From Lederbergia panacisoli (lineage in GTDB: Bacteria > Bacillota > Bacilli > Bacillales > Bacillaceae_C), in assembly GCF_024626525.1 (NCBI RefSeq), contig NZ_JANJGU010000004.1, positions 62,001-126,000 on the forward strand: a stretch of 64,000 nt of DNA. Direction: 5' to 3'. The position numbers were made by a program, and so were the translations under genes. Shown here piece after piece: positions 34,981-44,029 of this stretch. The notes beneath the pieces were generated by a model. The model was not told where the DNA came from, ran no database searches, and worked only from the letters and a program-made list of their open reading frames with translations. Numbering within the stretch: the stretch's first letter is position 1; the number at the start of each line of letters is the position of its first letter.

Positions 34981-35868
34981 ATGGAGAAAAAATCAAGTAA
35001 GAAATTCACTATTAGTGTGATTCTATTAATTGTAATAGGACTAGGCGCTATTTTTGCTGCAGCTTTTTCAAAAAGGGAAATTGTTGCGAATATAGGCGGC
35101 GAAAAAATCACTCAAGCTGAATTGAATGATGTACTCGTAAAGCAGTATGGAGAAAAAACCCTTAATTCAATGATTGAGAAAAAGGTTATTGAATTGGAAG
35201 CTAAAAAGGAAAAGGTTTCGATTTCCGACAAGGATAAAGAAAAGGAAATGGATACTTATGTTGAACAATATGGAGGCAAGGATGCGTTTGAAGCAGCCCT
35301 TCAGCAAAGTGGAATCACGAAAAAAGATATTGAACAAGAAGTGATTCAATATTTATCCATTAAAAAAATGCTCGAACCAAAAATTAAAATAACAGAAGAT
35401 GAAATGAAAGATTACTTTAAAGAAAATAAAGACTCTTTTGATGAAAAAGAACAAGTACAAGCTAGTCATATTTTAGTTGAAGATGAAAAGAAAGCTGAAG
35501 AAGTAGAAAAGAAGATTAAAGAAGGCAAAGATTTTGCAGAGCTAGCAAAAGAATATTCCACTGATACTGGCAGTGCGGCTAATGGCGGAGATTTGGGATA
35601 TTTCGCTAAAGGAAAAATGGTAAAAGAATTTGAAGATAAGGCATTTTCTATGAAGATCGGCGATATTAGTGAACCAGTTAAAACTGAACATGGTTACCAT
35701 ATTATCAAGCTTACAGGCAAAAAAGCGGCGAAAGAAGCAAAATATGAAGACCATAAAGACGAAATCAATGATACCTTGTTTAACCAGAAGCTTCAAAGTG
35801 ATTATCCTACTTGGCTTGAAGGAATTAAAGCAAAATACGATATTAAAAATAATTTAAAAGTTTCTTAA
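34981..35868 (+). CDS. PrsA/YacD-like parvulin-type foldase, non-lipidated
   Basis: A 295-residue peptidyl-prolyl isomerase. The central PpiC/parvulin domain (about 155-250) shows QASHILV, FAELAKEYSTD, GGDLGYF and EHGYHIIKL, the expected active-site strands. It is flanked by SurA-like N and C segments rich in Lys and Glu. Unlike classical PrsA, the N-terminal hydrophobic stretch has no lipobox Cys, so it is anchored by an uncleaved helix, as in YacD. It should help secreted proteins fold outside the membrane. The upstream direct repeats tie it to the protease and two-component genes. Confidence 0.88.
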   Translation: MEKKSSKKFTISVILLIVIGLGAIFAAAFSKREIVANIGGEKITQAELNDVLVKQYGEKTLNSMIEKKVIELEAKKEKVSISDKDKEKEMDTYVEQYGGKDAFEAALQQSGITKKDIEQEVIQYLSIKKMLEPKIKITEDEMKDYFKENKDSFDEKEQVQASHILVEDEKKAEEVEKKIKEGKDFAELAKEYSTDTGSAANGGDLGYFAKGKMVKEFEDKAFSMKIGDISEPVKTEHGYHIIKLTGKKAAKEAKYEDHKDEINDTLFNQKLQSDYPTWLEGIKAKYDIKNNLKVS

Positions 35869-35895
35869 AAGGAAGCATATGCTTTCGAAAATACG

Positions 35896-35928
35896 CCTGA
35901 TACGTTAAACAAGGTATCAGGTTTTTTT
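35896..35928 (+). terminator. Rho-independent terminator
   Basis: CCTGATAC (35896-35903) pairs with GTATCAGG (35914-35921), followed by seven T residues. It ends the foldase transcript. Confidence 0.9.
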
Positions 35929-35952
35929 AATTGAAGTTAATCGGAGGGACGA

Positions 35953-36132
35953 ATGCAGGAACGAAATTTACGAAATCTCCAATTTGGTTCTAGTATTAAG
36001 CAAGTAGGAGAACGAATTGTAACAAATACCCAATTTCATTCTCAACCCCCGATCCATTATTTCTATAAATTTTCCATTCCTAAACATTTTGTGAAAAATA
36101 TCGGGCATGCTAAAAAATGTGCGATTGATTAA
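35953..36132 (+). CDS. Small hypothetical protein (59 residues)
   Basis: An ATG at 35953 follows GGAGGG by 4 bp, a strong ribosome site, and opens 59 codons to TAA. The product is basic and polar (MQERNLRNLQFGSSIKQVGE at the start), with no signal peptide and no Cys pair. It ends 18 bp before the start of the repeat protein, so the two may be cotranscribed. I recognise no family. The strong ribosome site and tight spacing argue that it is real. Confidence 0.5.
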   Translation: MQERNLRNLQFGSSIKQVGERIVTNTQFHSQPPIHYFYKFSIPKHFVKNIGHAKKCAID

Positions 36133-36150
36133 TGAAGGAGGAATGGCGCT

Positions 36151-36888
36151 ATGAAAATGAAGGGTTTAGCTTATATATTTTCTGTTGCACTTTTCTTAGG
36201 AATAGTATCGACAGGAACGGTATATGCAGAAGATGGAAGTCATGTACACAAAAAAATTGGGAACTTTCATCATAAAGGTGAATTTACCCATGACCTTGAG
36301 TTGTTAAAACAAAAAGCGAATGAAATGGGAATATCAACTGAGGGTAAAGATGCGCAAACTCTTCATAAGGAATTGAAGGAAGCATACATCAAAAAACATG
36401 CTGAAGCGCTTGGAATCAATACAGAAGGCAAAGATATGGAAACTCTAAAGAAAGAAATCCGCCATGTATGGACAAAGAAGATTGCCAAAGAGTGGGGCAT
36501 TGATACAAAAGGCAAAGATGATAAAACCATTATGAAGGAAGTAAAAGAGGCAAAGCTCAAAAAAGAAGCAGAAGAATTTGGTATTTCCACAAAAGGAAAA
36601 GACTTTAAACAAGTCAAAAGGGAAATTTATGAGGCAAAAGTTTTAAAATATGCAAAGGAAATGGGCATCTCTACTGAAGGCAAAGATATTAACCAATTAG
36701 GTAAAGAAGTCCATGATAAAATGATTTACAATGCCGCGGAAAAGTTAGGCGTTAATACAGAAGGGAAAACACCGAAAGAGATCTTCCACGAAATCATGAT
36801 CAATCATGGCGAAAAAGCAAGAGAAATGAAACTATTCCCTTTTAAAGAAGAAAAGATTTATTTCTTTAGAGAACATCACGGAGAATAA
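36151..36888 (+). CDS. Secreted protein of six 28-residue repeats
   Basis: A 245-residue protein with a signal peptide (cleavage near VYA-ED). From residue 57 to 224 it consists of six consecutive 28-residue units with the consensus xxxGIsTEGKDxxxLxKEixxxxxKKxA and no gaps between units. The units are probably helix pairs with a GKD turn. The protein is highly charged (Lys/Glu) and has no Cys. AAGGAGG precedes the ATG. Function unknown; being secreted, it may bind the wall, nucleic acid or metal. It stands between the foldase and a germinant-receptor locus and ends at its own terminator. Confidence 0.82.
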   Translation: MKMKGLAYIFSVALFLGIVSTGTVYAEDGSHVHKKIGNFHHKGEFTHDLELLKQKANEMGISTEGKDAQTLHKELKEAYIKKHAEALGINTEGKDMETLKKEIRHVWTKKIAKEWGIDTKGKDDKTIMKEVKEAKLKKEAEEFGISTKGKDFKQVKREIYEAKVLKYAKEMGISTEGKDINQLGKEVHDKMIYNAAEKLGVNTEGKTPKEIFHEIMINHGEKAREMKLFPFKEEKIYFFREHHGE

Positions 36889-36892
36889 AGAG

Positions 36893-36924
36893 AAAGGAGC
36901 TTTCTAACGGGAGCTCCTTTTATG
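36893..36924 (+). terminator. Rho-independent terminator
   Basis: AAAGGAGCT (36893-36901) pairs with AGCTCCTTT (36912-36920), followed by TTAT. It ends the repeat-protein transcript. Confidence 0.8.
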
Positions 36925-37055
36925 TTGGAATGTAAAGCGCACTAACCCTAACATATACAAAAAACATGATCCATGAATCATTCCCTCCTATTGTATATAA
37001 ACGCATGTATATGGATAAAACGATGAGTAAAAGCCAATGAAAGGTCCAAAAATCG

Positions 37056-38672
37056 ATGCCTTCTTTTTTTAAGAAAAATCAGCGGAAACAACTAGAACAA
37101 CCTAAACCAAATAATCAGTTAAAACAGAGGTTATATTCATCTTTAAAAGATAATGTAGAGATGATTAAAAATAGGACTGGTAATAGTCCAGATATTACGA
37201 TAAGGACTTTGAATCTTGATGTTGAAGCGAAAATGGAAATTGCGATTGTGTATGTGGAAGGTATCGTAGATAACGATAACATTAATGAATTTATTGTTGA
37301 GCCCATTATGAAAAATCAGGAAAAGTATAGTGGCTCATCACATCATATATTAGATCTTTTAGCTGGGCATGGAGTGACGCTCGGAGGATTGAATATAGTC
37401 AGCCATTGGGATGAGTTGTTTCAGTCCTTAATGGACGGGGACACCTTGATTATTGCCGATGGTGAAGAAAAGGCATTAACTGCTAGTACAAGGGGAGGAG
37501 AGCAACGATCTGTCGAACAACCTGATAGCCAAGTGGCCGTACGTGGTCCGAGAGATGGTTTTACAGAGACCATTCAGACCAATATGGCTCTTGTAAGACG
37601 CCGAATTAGAAATACAGACTTATGGGTTGAATCGATGAAAATTGGAAAACGTACTAAAACAGATGTTTCAATCATGTACTTGAACGGTGTTGTTAACCAA
37701 CAAATTGTAGAAGAAGTTCGGAGTCGATTAAAAAAAGTTGAAATTGATAGTATTTTGGAATCGGGCTACATTGAACAATTAATTGAAGATCAAACGATGA
37801 CTACCTTTCCTACGTTGTACCATACAGAAAGACCGGATGACGTTTCGGGTAATATTCTTGAAGGAAGAGTAGCCATCTTTATTGATGGGACGCCCTTTGT
37901 TCTTCTTGCTCCCACCGTATTTATACAGTTTTTTCAATCTGTTGAAGATTATTATGCACGCTTTGATATTGCAAGTGCTTTACGGTTTTTGCGGATTCTA
38001 ACTTTTTTTATCTCCATTATGGCTCCTGCTATATACATAGCAGGGACAACCTTTCACCAGGAAATGATCCCCACTCAGCTAGTCATTATTATTGCAGCAC
38101 AGCGCGAGGCGGTGCCATTTCCTGCGTTTGTTGAGGCCGTGTTAATGGAAATTACGTTTGAAATTTTGCGAGAAGCCGGAATTAGGATGCCAAGGGCGGT
38201 CGGATCAGCGATCTCTATTGTTGGCGCACTTGTTATTGGCCAGGCCGCCGTTCAAGCGGGAATAGTTTCGCCCGCAATGGTAATCATTGTTTCTATTACA
38301 GCTATCGCCAATTTTGCAACACCATCCTTTGCCATGGCGATATCAGCTCGATTGATTCGCTTTCTTTTTATGGCTGTTGCGGCGGTATTTGGATTTTACG
38401 GAGTCATTCTAGGAGTAATAATATTAACTGTTCATTTATGTAGTTTACGGTCTTTTGGGGTTCCATACATGACCCCATTTGCCCCGCTCTCTCCTGGTAA
38501 TTTGGGTGATACCATTATTCGGATGCCATTATGGGTAACAAGGGAAAGAGCTAATTTAATTATGAATCCTGAAGAAAATCTTCATGCAGCGGATATGCCA
38601 AGGCCGAAGCCTCCCATCAATCGAGGAATGTATAAAAAGAATAAAAGCAAAGGTGGCAAAAATGAAAATTAA
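37056..38672 (+). CDS. Spore germinant receptor subunit A (GerA family)
   Basis: A 538-residue protein with a soluble N-terminal domain (about 1-290) and about five to six membrane helices. The family signature PFPAFVEAVLMEITFEILREAG lies near residue 350, followed by RMPRAVGSAISIVGALVIGQAAV. GerA-type subunits sit in the inner membrane of the spore and, with B and C, detect nutrients and start germination. The gene overlaps the gerC-type gene by 11 bp. The partner gerB-type gene is on the opposite strand downstream, an unusual arrangement. Confidence 0.93.
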   Translation: MPSFFKKNQRKQLEQPKPNNQLKQRLYSSLKDNVEMIKNRTGNSPDITIRTLNLDVEAKMEIAIVYVEGIVDNDNINEFIVEPIMKNQEKYSGSSHHILDLLAGHGVTLGGLNIVSHWDELFQSLMDGDTLIIADGEEKALTASTRGGEQRSVEQPDSQVAVRGPRDGFTETIQTNMALVRRRIRNTDLWVESMKIGKRTKTDVSIMYLNGVVNQQIVEEVRSRLKKVEIDSILESGYIEQLIEDQTMTTFPTLYHTERPDDVSGNILEGRVAIFIDGTPFVLLAPTVFIQFFQSVEDYYARFDIASALRFLRILTFFISIMAPAIYIAGTTFHQEMIPTQLVIIIAAQREAVPFPAFVEAVLMEITFEILREAGIRMPRAVGSAISIVGALVIGQAAVQAGIVSPAMVIIVSITAIANFATPSFAMAISARLIRFLFMAVAAVFGFYGVILGVIILTVHLCSLRSFGVPYMTPFAPLSPGNLGDTIIRMPLWVTRERANLIMNPEENLHAADMPRPKPPINRGMYKKNKSKGGKNEN

Positions 38673-39870
38673 AATAGTTTTTTTACTCGTTTTTGTCGCG
38701 ATGCTTTCGGGATGTGGAAGTCAAAAAGAATTGACAAATATTGCTTTTGTAACAGCCCTCGGTATTGATAAAGGGGAGGACGGGGAACTAATAGGGACAT
38801 TTCAAATAGTTAACCCTTCAAATGTGGCGGGGGGTCTACAAGGTGGTTCAGCAGGTGAGGGAGCATCTGTAACTGTTTACACGGCAACTGGAAAAAGTGT
38901 CGTCGATGTTAGCAGGCGTGCTGCCACTAAAGTTTCAAGACTGTTATATTATGCTCATACTAACCTTGTGGTTGTTAGCGAAGAATTCGCAAAAGAAGAA
39001 GGAGTGACGGAAATATTAGATGCATTGGACAGAGATGTTCAATTTCGTACCACAACAAAATTGGTCATTGCCCATGGTACAACAGCATCTGACCTATTAT
39101 CTATCGTAACCCCAATCGATAAAATTCCTTCCACAAAAGTTATTGAAACTCTTAGATTTTCCGAAAGAAGATGGGGAGGGAATATGTCAGTCAGTGTTCG
39201 TAATGTGATTGAAAACCTAACGGCTACAGGTAAAGAGCCAATCGTTCCAGTCTTTAAAATTAATGGAAATGCAAAGGAAGGAATGTTATTAGAAAATTTA
39301 CATAGCTCGATACCGAAGGCAAGCCTCCAAGCCGATGGAATGGCTCTTTTTAAAGGCGGGAAATTGATTGAGTTTGTTCCTGAAGATGATGCTAGAGGAA
39401 TCATTTGGTTACTCGATAAAGTAGAAGAAACAAATGTATCAATCCAATGGGAAAACGAAGGAATTATTACGTATCAGGTAATGCGCGACAATGTGAAAAT
39501 TTCGGTTGATGTGAATGATGGGGAGCCGAGCTTTTCAATCATTATTCGCGTGAAAGGGGATTTGGGAGAAGTGAACATCCCATTAAATATAAAAGATAGA
39601 CAAGTACAGAAGGAAATTGAAAAAAAGGTTGAGAAGGAAATTAAGGGGAAAATTCAATCGGCCATTCGTATAGCCCAGGAAAACCAAACGGATGTTTTGG
39701 GATTTGGTGAGAGAATACATCGTTCCCATCCAGATGCATGGAAGGCATTAAGAAATGAGTGGAACGAAACTCATTTTCCTAATGTAAAGGTGAAAGTTAA
39801 GGTGGATGCATCTATTATTCGTCCAGGTTTAAGGAACAGTCCTTTTATTTATCAAATTGATAAAAAATAA
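38662..39870 (+). CDS. Spore germinant receptor lipoprotein C (Ger(x)C family)
   Basis: The ATG at 38662 fits AAAGGTGG and gives a signal peptide with an MLSGCG lipobox; the upstream in-frame start at 38584 is rejected. The 402-residue product starts its mature part with LTNIAFVTALGIDKGEDG, typical of Ger(x)C proteins, and keeps the C-terminal AWKALRNEWNETHFPNVKVKVKV segment. It is anchored in the spore inner membrane with the A subunit. Together with the convergent B subunit it forms one receptor. Confidence 0.93.
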   Translation: MKIKIVFLLVFVAMLSGCGSQKELTNIAFVTALGIDKGEDGELIGTFQIVNPSNVAGGLQGGSAGEGASVTVYTATGKSVVDVSRRAATKVSRLLYYAHTNLVVVSEEFAKEEGVTEILDALDRDVQFRTTTKLVIAHGTTASDLLSIVTPIDKIPSTKVIETLRFSERRWGGNMSVSVRNVIENLTATGKEPIVPVFKINGNAKEGMLLENLHSSIPKASLQADGMALFKGGKLIEFVPEDDARGIIWLLDKVEETNVSIQWENEGIITYQVMRDNVKISVDVNDGEPSFSIIIRVKGDLGEVNIPLNIKDRQVQKEIEKKVEKEIKGKIQSAIRIAQENQTDVLGFGERIHRSHPDAWKALRNEWNETHFPNVKVKVKVDASIIRPGLRNSPFIYQIDKK

Positions 39871-39876
39871 TATAAA

Positions 39877-39917
39877 AATGCCAAGTATTATATCTAATTA
39901 AGATCATACTTGGCATT
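39877..39917. terminator. Bidirectional terminator between gerC and gerB type genes
   Basis: AATGCCAAGTAT (39877-39888) pairs perfectly with ATACTTGGCATT (39906-39917), with T-rich tails on both strands. The stop codon of the minus-strand permease gene lies within the stem. Confidence 0.85.
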
Positions 39918-40998
39918 ACTTATTTTTAAAAAACGCAATCATTAAGATAAAAAGTGGAAAAATGACTTGAAATGGAAGTTGGAAATAAAGTGGTACAATA
40001 TTTAACCCTTCTTGCATATGTTCGGTCACATTACTCGCTATCGCTATAGAGAAAAGCCAAACAACAAACCCAATGGGGAAAGCCAATTTAGAAGGTCTAG
40101 CAATGTTAAATAAGTCCGCTATGCCGATAATAGCTGCATATACATAAATACTAATTTTAAAAAAACCTAAGATGATTAAGGGTAACATGAAGAAAATATC
40201 CAGCCGTTCCAAAAATCCCAAATTAATAGTTTGTATCGTCGAAAGAAGAGGAAAGAGCGATCGTGAAACTCCATCAACTCCAAGGACACTAATATTGACA
40301 GCCATGACGATAGACAAATTAATTCCACATAGTACTAATGCAAGAATGCCTGTAATTCTTGCCTTTTTTGGATTGTTTAAATATGGTAAAATCATGGAAA
40401 ATACAAAAACTTCTCCAAAAGGAAAGAAGATTACTTGTGTTAGAGTTACTCTTAAAACAGGCATGATTCCGTACTCCAAAATCGGCTTCAATTTATCGAG
40501 TTCGATTAACTTTGAATACATGACTAATACAAATCCACTGATTGCAAGAAAGTAAATAAAAAGAGAAAATATTTCCCCGCTCCTTGCCAACACTTCAATT
40601 CCTTTCCGAACACTATAAACAACTACAAGAATAAGCAACAAGTTATCAACAGAGATTGGAGTTTCACGGTACCCTACTACTGCCAACATTTCCCCAAAAT
40701 CTCTAAGTATTCTAGCAGCTAGATACAAGAAAAAAACGATATAAATAAAAGCAACGACTCTGCCAAAAAATACGCCAATGATTTTTTGGACATAAGTGGT
40801 TGGCAGCATATTTGGATAATATAAATAAAGACGGTAGTAAATAAAAAAAATGAATATACCGCCAACCATTGCAAGTAAAATGGAAATCCATGCGTCCTGT
40901 TTAGCATCTATCGCAAGGGGTACAAGCAAAGCACTGCCAAGCTCAAACAATAAAATCAGGAAGAATAGTTGTAAGGCACTAATTTTCGCTTTTTCCAC
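39916..40998 (-). CDS. Spore germinant receptor permease-like subunit B (GerB family)
   Basis: A 360-residue protein with about ten helices, of the amino-acid-permease-like GerB family (spore germination permease). Features include the N-terminal KISALQLFFLILLFELGSA-type helix and the YRETPISVDNLLLI segment. In characterised receptors this subunit binds the germinant. The A and C genes of the probable cognate receptor are convergent to it, so its expression needs a separate promoter. That promoter would have to be forespore-specific; I could not identify a sigma-G site with confidence. Confidence 0.88.
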   Translation of the reverse strand: MEKAKISALQLFFLILLFELGSALLVPLAIDAKQDAWISILLAMVGGIFIFFIYYRLYLYYPNMLPTTYVQKIIGVFFGRVVAFIYIVFFLYLAARILRDFGEMLAVVGYRETPISVDNLLLILVVVYSVRKGIEVLARSGEIFSLFIYFLAISGFVLVMYSKLIELDKLKPILEYGIMPVLRVTLTQVIFFPFGEVFVFSMILPYLNNPKKARITGILALVLCGINLSIVMAVNISVLGVDGVSRSLFPLLSTIQTINLGFLERLDIFFMLPLIILGFFKISIYVYAAIIGIADLFNIARPSKLAFPIGFVVWLFSIAIASNVTEHMQEGLNIVPLYFQLPFQVIFPLFILMIAFFKNK

Positions 40999-41122
40999 GA
41001 ATTGATCACTTCCTTTATGTAAACTCTATAATGAGTCACACTTTCCTTTTTACCCATTTCATCCTTTTTTTATAACCTATTGGATAAACTACAGGTACTT
41101 AGTGGAAGGGAAGTAATCAAAG

Positions 41123-41347
41123 TTGAAAATAATTGGAATTCTATTGTTGCTCATTACAGTTTTAATGTTTTTAAGCTTGAGTATTGATTTTTTTTTCTTA
41201 GGATTTAGTTTGCATAGTGCGATTCATGATTGGTTTCGGCCGTTCAGTCCATTTATCTTAATAGAGAAAGCAATTCTAATTTTATATCCTCTTCTTATTT
41301 TCACATTTCTTTTTCTAAAGAAAATAATAAATAAACGGCGAAACTAA
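41123..41347 (+). CDS. Small membrane protein (74 residues)
   Basis: Starts at TTG 41123 behind GGAAGGGA, with rather long spacing. Two hydrophobic segments (about 1-25 and 45-65) and a basic C-terminus (KKIINKRRN) indicate a small inner-membrane protein. A good terminator with a T-run follows directly, which supports real transcription. I recognise no family. Confidence 0.55.
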   Translation: MKIIGILLLLITVLMFLSLSIDFFFLGFSLHSAIHDWFRPFSPFILIEKAILILYPLLIFTFLFLKKIINKRRN

Positions 41348-41364
41348 TGTTTTGCCGTTTTTTC
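41333..41364. terminator. Bidirectional terminator
   Basis: AAACGGC-GAAAC pairs with GTTT-TGCCGTTT, followed by TTTC. It lies between the small membrane gene and the convergent hypothetical membrane gene. Confidence 0.8.
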
Positions 41365-41812
41365 ATGTAGCTTGTTTCATTATTTTTTTTAACAAAAAGC
41401 CAACAAGCAAACCTGGTATAACACTTAAGATAGGTAACCAAATGGGTCCAATTAATACACCGAATAATTTAACTTTCATTGAAAAAATCGTACCTAATGT
41501 AACAAAATAGGCCGAAAATGCAAAAGGGAGAAATGAATATTTCTCTTTCCCTCCTCCCGCATCTTTATAGGCATCCCACATAGCAAAGAAGTAAAGACAT
41601 GGGTAAAACATAAGCCACTGAAAATTCGCTTCATTAATAGATGTTTCAATATCACCATGAAAACTTGCTATAATGACCGTATTAAAGTTTGCGCGAACAT
41701 TTATGATAAACTCCAGTGCAATAAGCACGAGTCCTTTTACATATCTACCGTTTAATAATTGTCCAAAGCCGGGGAGGGCAATGCTCCAAAATAATTTTTC
41801 TTTTGCGTCCAC
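41363..41812 (-). CDS. Hypothetical four-helix membrane protein
   Basis: A 149-residue protein starting at GTG (41812), 6 bp after the stop of the DUF3231 gene upstream, so the two are probably cotranscribed. The N-terminus LPGFGQLLNGRYVKGLVLIALEFI resembles the PGxGQxxxGxxxKG turn of TM2/DUF5683-like proteins. About four to five hydrophobic helices are predicted. No function is known. Its place in the DUF3231 cluster hints at a spore role, by inference only. Confidence 0.65.
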   Translation of the reverse strand: MDAKEKLFWSIALPGFGQLLNGRYVKGLVLIALEFIINVRANFNTVIIASFHGDIETSINEANFQWLMFYPCLYFFAMWDAYKDAGGGKEKYSFLPFAFSAYFVTLGTIFSMKVKLFGVLIGPIWLPILSVIPGLLVGFLLKKIMKQAT

Positions 41813-41818
41813 ATCGTT

Positions 41819-42823
41819 CTAACCTTTTGCTAATTCTTTACGGTTTGGTGCGGAAGGTGGTTTTTCCAACCATCCGTTGTCAATCATAATTTGTGTTCCG
41901 TCTGATACAAACTCCCCGATTTCCACTATCAAACGGCTATATGCGGCTGATAAATCCCTCCGTGGGCTGCCCGCTAGACTTTGACCATAAAAGCTCATTC
42001 CTACATTGTTTAAAGCGTTTGTATGAAACATAAGCAATTTATCAGAAAACACAGGTTCCTGAGAACGACTCACAGACATACTCCAAGAAACAGGAGTTGG
42101 AATATTACTCTCCGATAAAAACTTCCCAAAAACTGCTTCATGGTGTTTTGCAATTTCAGATCCCCTTACCATAAATTTTCGGACTTCCTTTGATTCTGAA
42201 ATTTGGGCAAAACCTGTCAAAAATGCTGCTCCAAGAGCGTTTCTAAATAAATTTAGATATAAAAAAGAAATTTCGGTACTTGTTAGCGGTCTTTGATCTC
42301 CCATCCATCCAGCGAGAAAGTGCTCCTTTTCAACGAATTCAGAAATGTTTGGATATGGTATATAAGGAGAGCGAATGAATAACCCTTTTTCTTGCAGCAT
42401 ATTTGCAGATCGATTAAATATTTCGGCAGCTGAATGTAAGCAAGAAGTATAATGTGCACGTATATCATGTCGCGCTGATAGTGCAACTGAAGAACTATAA
42501 GCCCCCATTGCGGTTATCCCTAAGTTTGCCGTATATTGCAGCATCATTTCATCACTAAAAATTCTCGGAGCTGTTACATTGACATCGTGTTCTGTAAAAC
42601 CTACAGGTATTGGAAGTCCTTCTTTTTTATAAAGATTCCTTCGGAAATCAACATTCCTTTCTGCTATTTCTTGTGAGAATTTTATACATTCCTTTATATC
42701 AGGATCCTCTACATGTTCCAAAAAATATGAGGTTACACAAACAACTAATGTATCTTCCAAATACGACATAAATAAATTTGATAATTCACTTGCAGTTAAT
42801 TTTATATTGTCATGACTCGCCAT
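41819..42823 (-). CDS. DUF3231 family protein (two-domain)
   Basis: A 334-residue protein built of two ferritin-like helical DUF3231 halves; each begins with an LTxxExxxLxxxY segment and ends with a MIDNGWLEKPP-type motif. AAGGAGGATCT is the ribosome site. DUF3231 genes occur almost only in spore-forming Bacillaceae, often in several copies, and some products have been linked to the spore coat; the function is unknown. It is divergent from a paralogue (next gene). Confidence 0.88.
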   Translation of the reverse strand: MASHDNIKLTASELSNLFMSYLEDTLVVCVTSYFLEHVEDPDIKECIKFSQEIAERNVDFRRNLYKKEGLPIPVGFTEHDVNVTAPRIFSDEMMLQYTANLGITAMGAYSSSVALSARHDIRAHYTSCLHSAAEIFNRSANMLQEKGLFIRSPYIPYPNISEFVEKEHFLAGWMGDQRPLTSTEISFLYLNLFRNALGAAFLTGFAQISESKEVRKFMVRGSEIAKHHEAVFGKFLSESNIPTPVSWSMSVSRSQEPVFSDKLLMFHTNALNNVGMSFYGQSLAGSPRRDLSAAYSRLIVEIGEFVSDGTQIMIDNGWLEKPPSAPNRKELAKG

Positions 42824-42933
42824 TTAGATCCTCCTTCTTGTCAAAAGTAGTCACAGTATAGTATTTCCAAAAAGGGAAAACTTATAATTATCAAAAGTAA
42901 AATGAAAAAATGAATATCTTGGAGGTCCCCATC

Positions 42934-43950
42934 GTGATGAAAGATAATAAAATACCTTTGACATCTGCTGAAATTGCTTCACTTTGGACCGCATATTTGA
43001 ACGATAGTATGTCCATATGCGTCTTGGGACAAATGCTAATTAATATTGAGGATACTGAAATTAAACCAGTCGTTCAATTTGCTTATGACTTATCAGTTAA
43101 TCATGTAAAGCAGTTAACTGCCTTTTTTGAAGAAGAAGAATTTTCTCCCCCAGTCGGTTTCACAAAGCAGGATGTAAATACGGATGCGTCTTGGCTCTAC
43201 TCCGATACATTTTGCCTAACGTATGTCGATCATATGGCGAAATTTGGCCTTCTTGCTTATAGTGGATTTGTTTCCATGTGTACGAGAAAAGATATGCGGG
43301 AGTATTTTACGAAAGGATTAATCGACGTAACTACATTATTTAATCAAGCAATAGATATTGCTTTGTTAAAAGGTCTCTGTACTAGACATCCTTATATTCA
43401 GGTTCCGAGAGAAACTGATTTTGTCGATAGTAAAAAATACTTAAGTGGTTTAAATCCATTAAACAGCAAAAGACCATTAAATTCGATTGAAATTTCCCAT
43501 TTGTATATGAATGTAATGACAAACACGATGGGCACGAAATTAGGTCTTAGTTTCGCTCAAACTTCCCCAACGAAGGAAGTACAAGAATATATGTTGCGCG
43601 CAAAAGAGATATCGACTAAGCATATAAAAATTTTTACCTCTACCCTTTTAGACGATGATATCCAAACACCACAATTACCAGATGTAGGCATTAGTAATTC
43701 AATGACCCAAACATTTTCAGATAAACTAATGATGTTTCAGATGTCACTTTTAAGTGCTGCGGGCATTGGGAACTATGCGACAGCTGCAGCAGCAAGCCAA
43801 AGAAGCGATTTAGTACTTAATTATGAGCGATTGTCACTGGAAATTGCCCAGTTTGCAAAAGATGGGGCTACGACAATGATCAAACATAATTGGCTTGAAC
43901 AACCACCAGGAACAAAAGATCGTACGAAATTGGCGAGAGAAAAGAAATAG
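42934..43950 (+). CDS. DUF3231 family protein (two-domain)
   Basis: A 338-residue paralogue of its divergent neighbour. GGAGGT at 42921 fits a GTG at 42934 or ATG at 42937 better than the ATG at 42910. Both halves show the LTSAEIASLWTAYLNDS / LNSIEISHLYMNVMTNT pattern, and the C-terminus reads IKHNWLEQPPG. It shares only partial identity with the others here, so the duplication is old. Function unknown; expected in spores. Confidence 0.88.
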   Translation: MMKDNKIPLTSAEIASLWTAYLNDSMSICVLGQMLINIEDTEIKPVVQFAYDLSVNHVKQLTAFFEEEEFSPPVGFTKQDVNTDASWLYSDTFCLTYVDHMAKFGLLAYSGFVSMCTRKDMREYFTKGLIDVTTLFNQAIDIALLKGLCTRHPYIQVPRETDFVDSKKYLSGLNPLNSKRPLNSIEISHLYMNVMTNTMGTKLGLSFAQTSPTKEVQEYMLRAKEISTKHIKIFTSTLLDDDIQTPQLPDVGISNSMTQTFSDKLMMFQMSLLSAAGIGNYATAAAASQRSDLVLNYERLSLEIAQFAKDGATTMIKHNWLEQPPGTKDRTKLAREKK

Positions 43951-44029
43951 TCATTTAAAATGGGAAGCTGGTACAACTAAACGTTATACAGGCTTTTATA
44001 GCAATTAAATGGTTGGAACATGCATATGT

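Noticed and set aside
38584-38661. Upstream start for the gerC-type gene.
   Set aside because: It would remove the signal peptide from the N-terminus; AAAGGTGG fits the ATG at 38662, which gives a proper lipobox.
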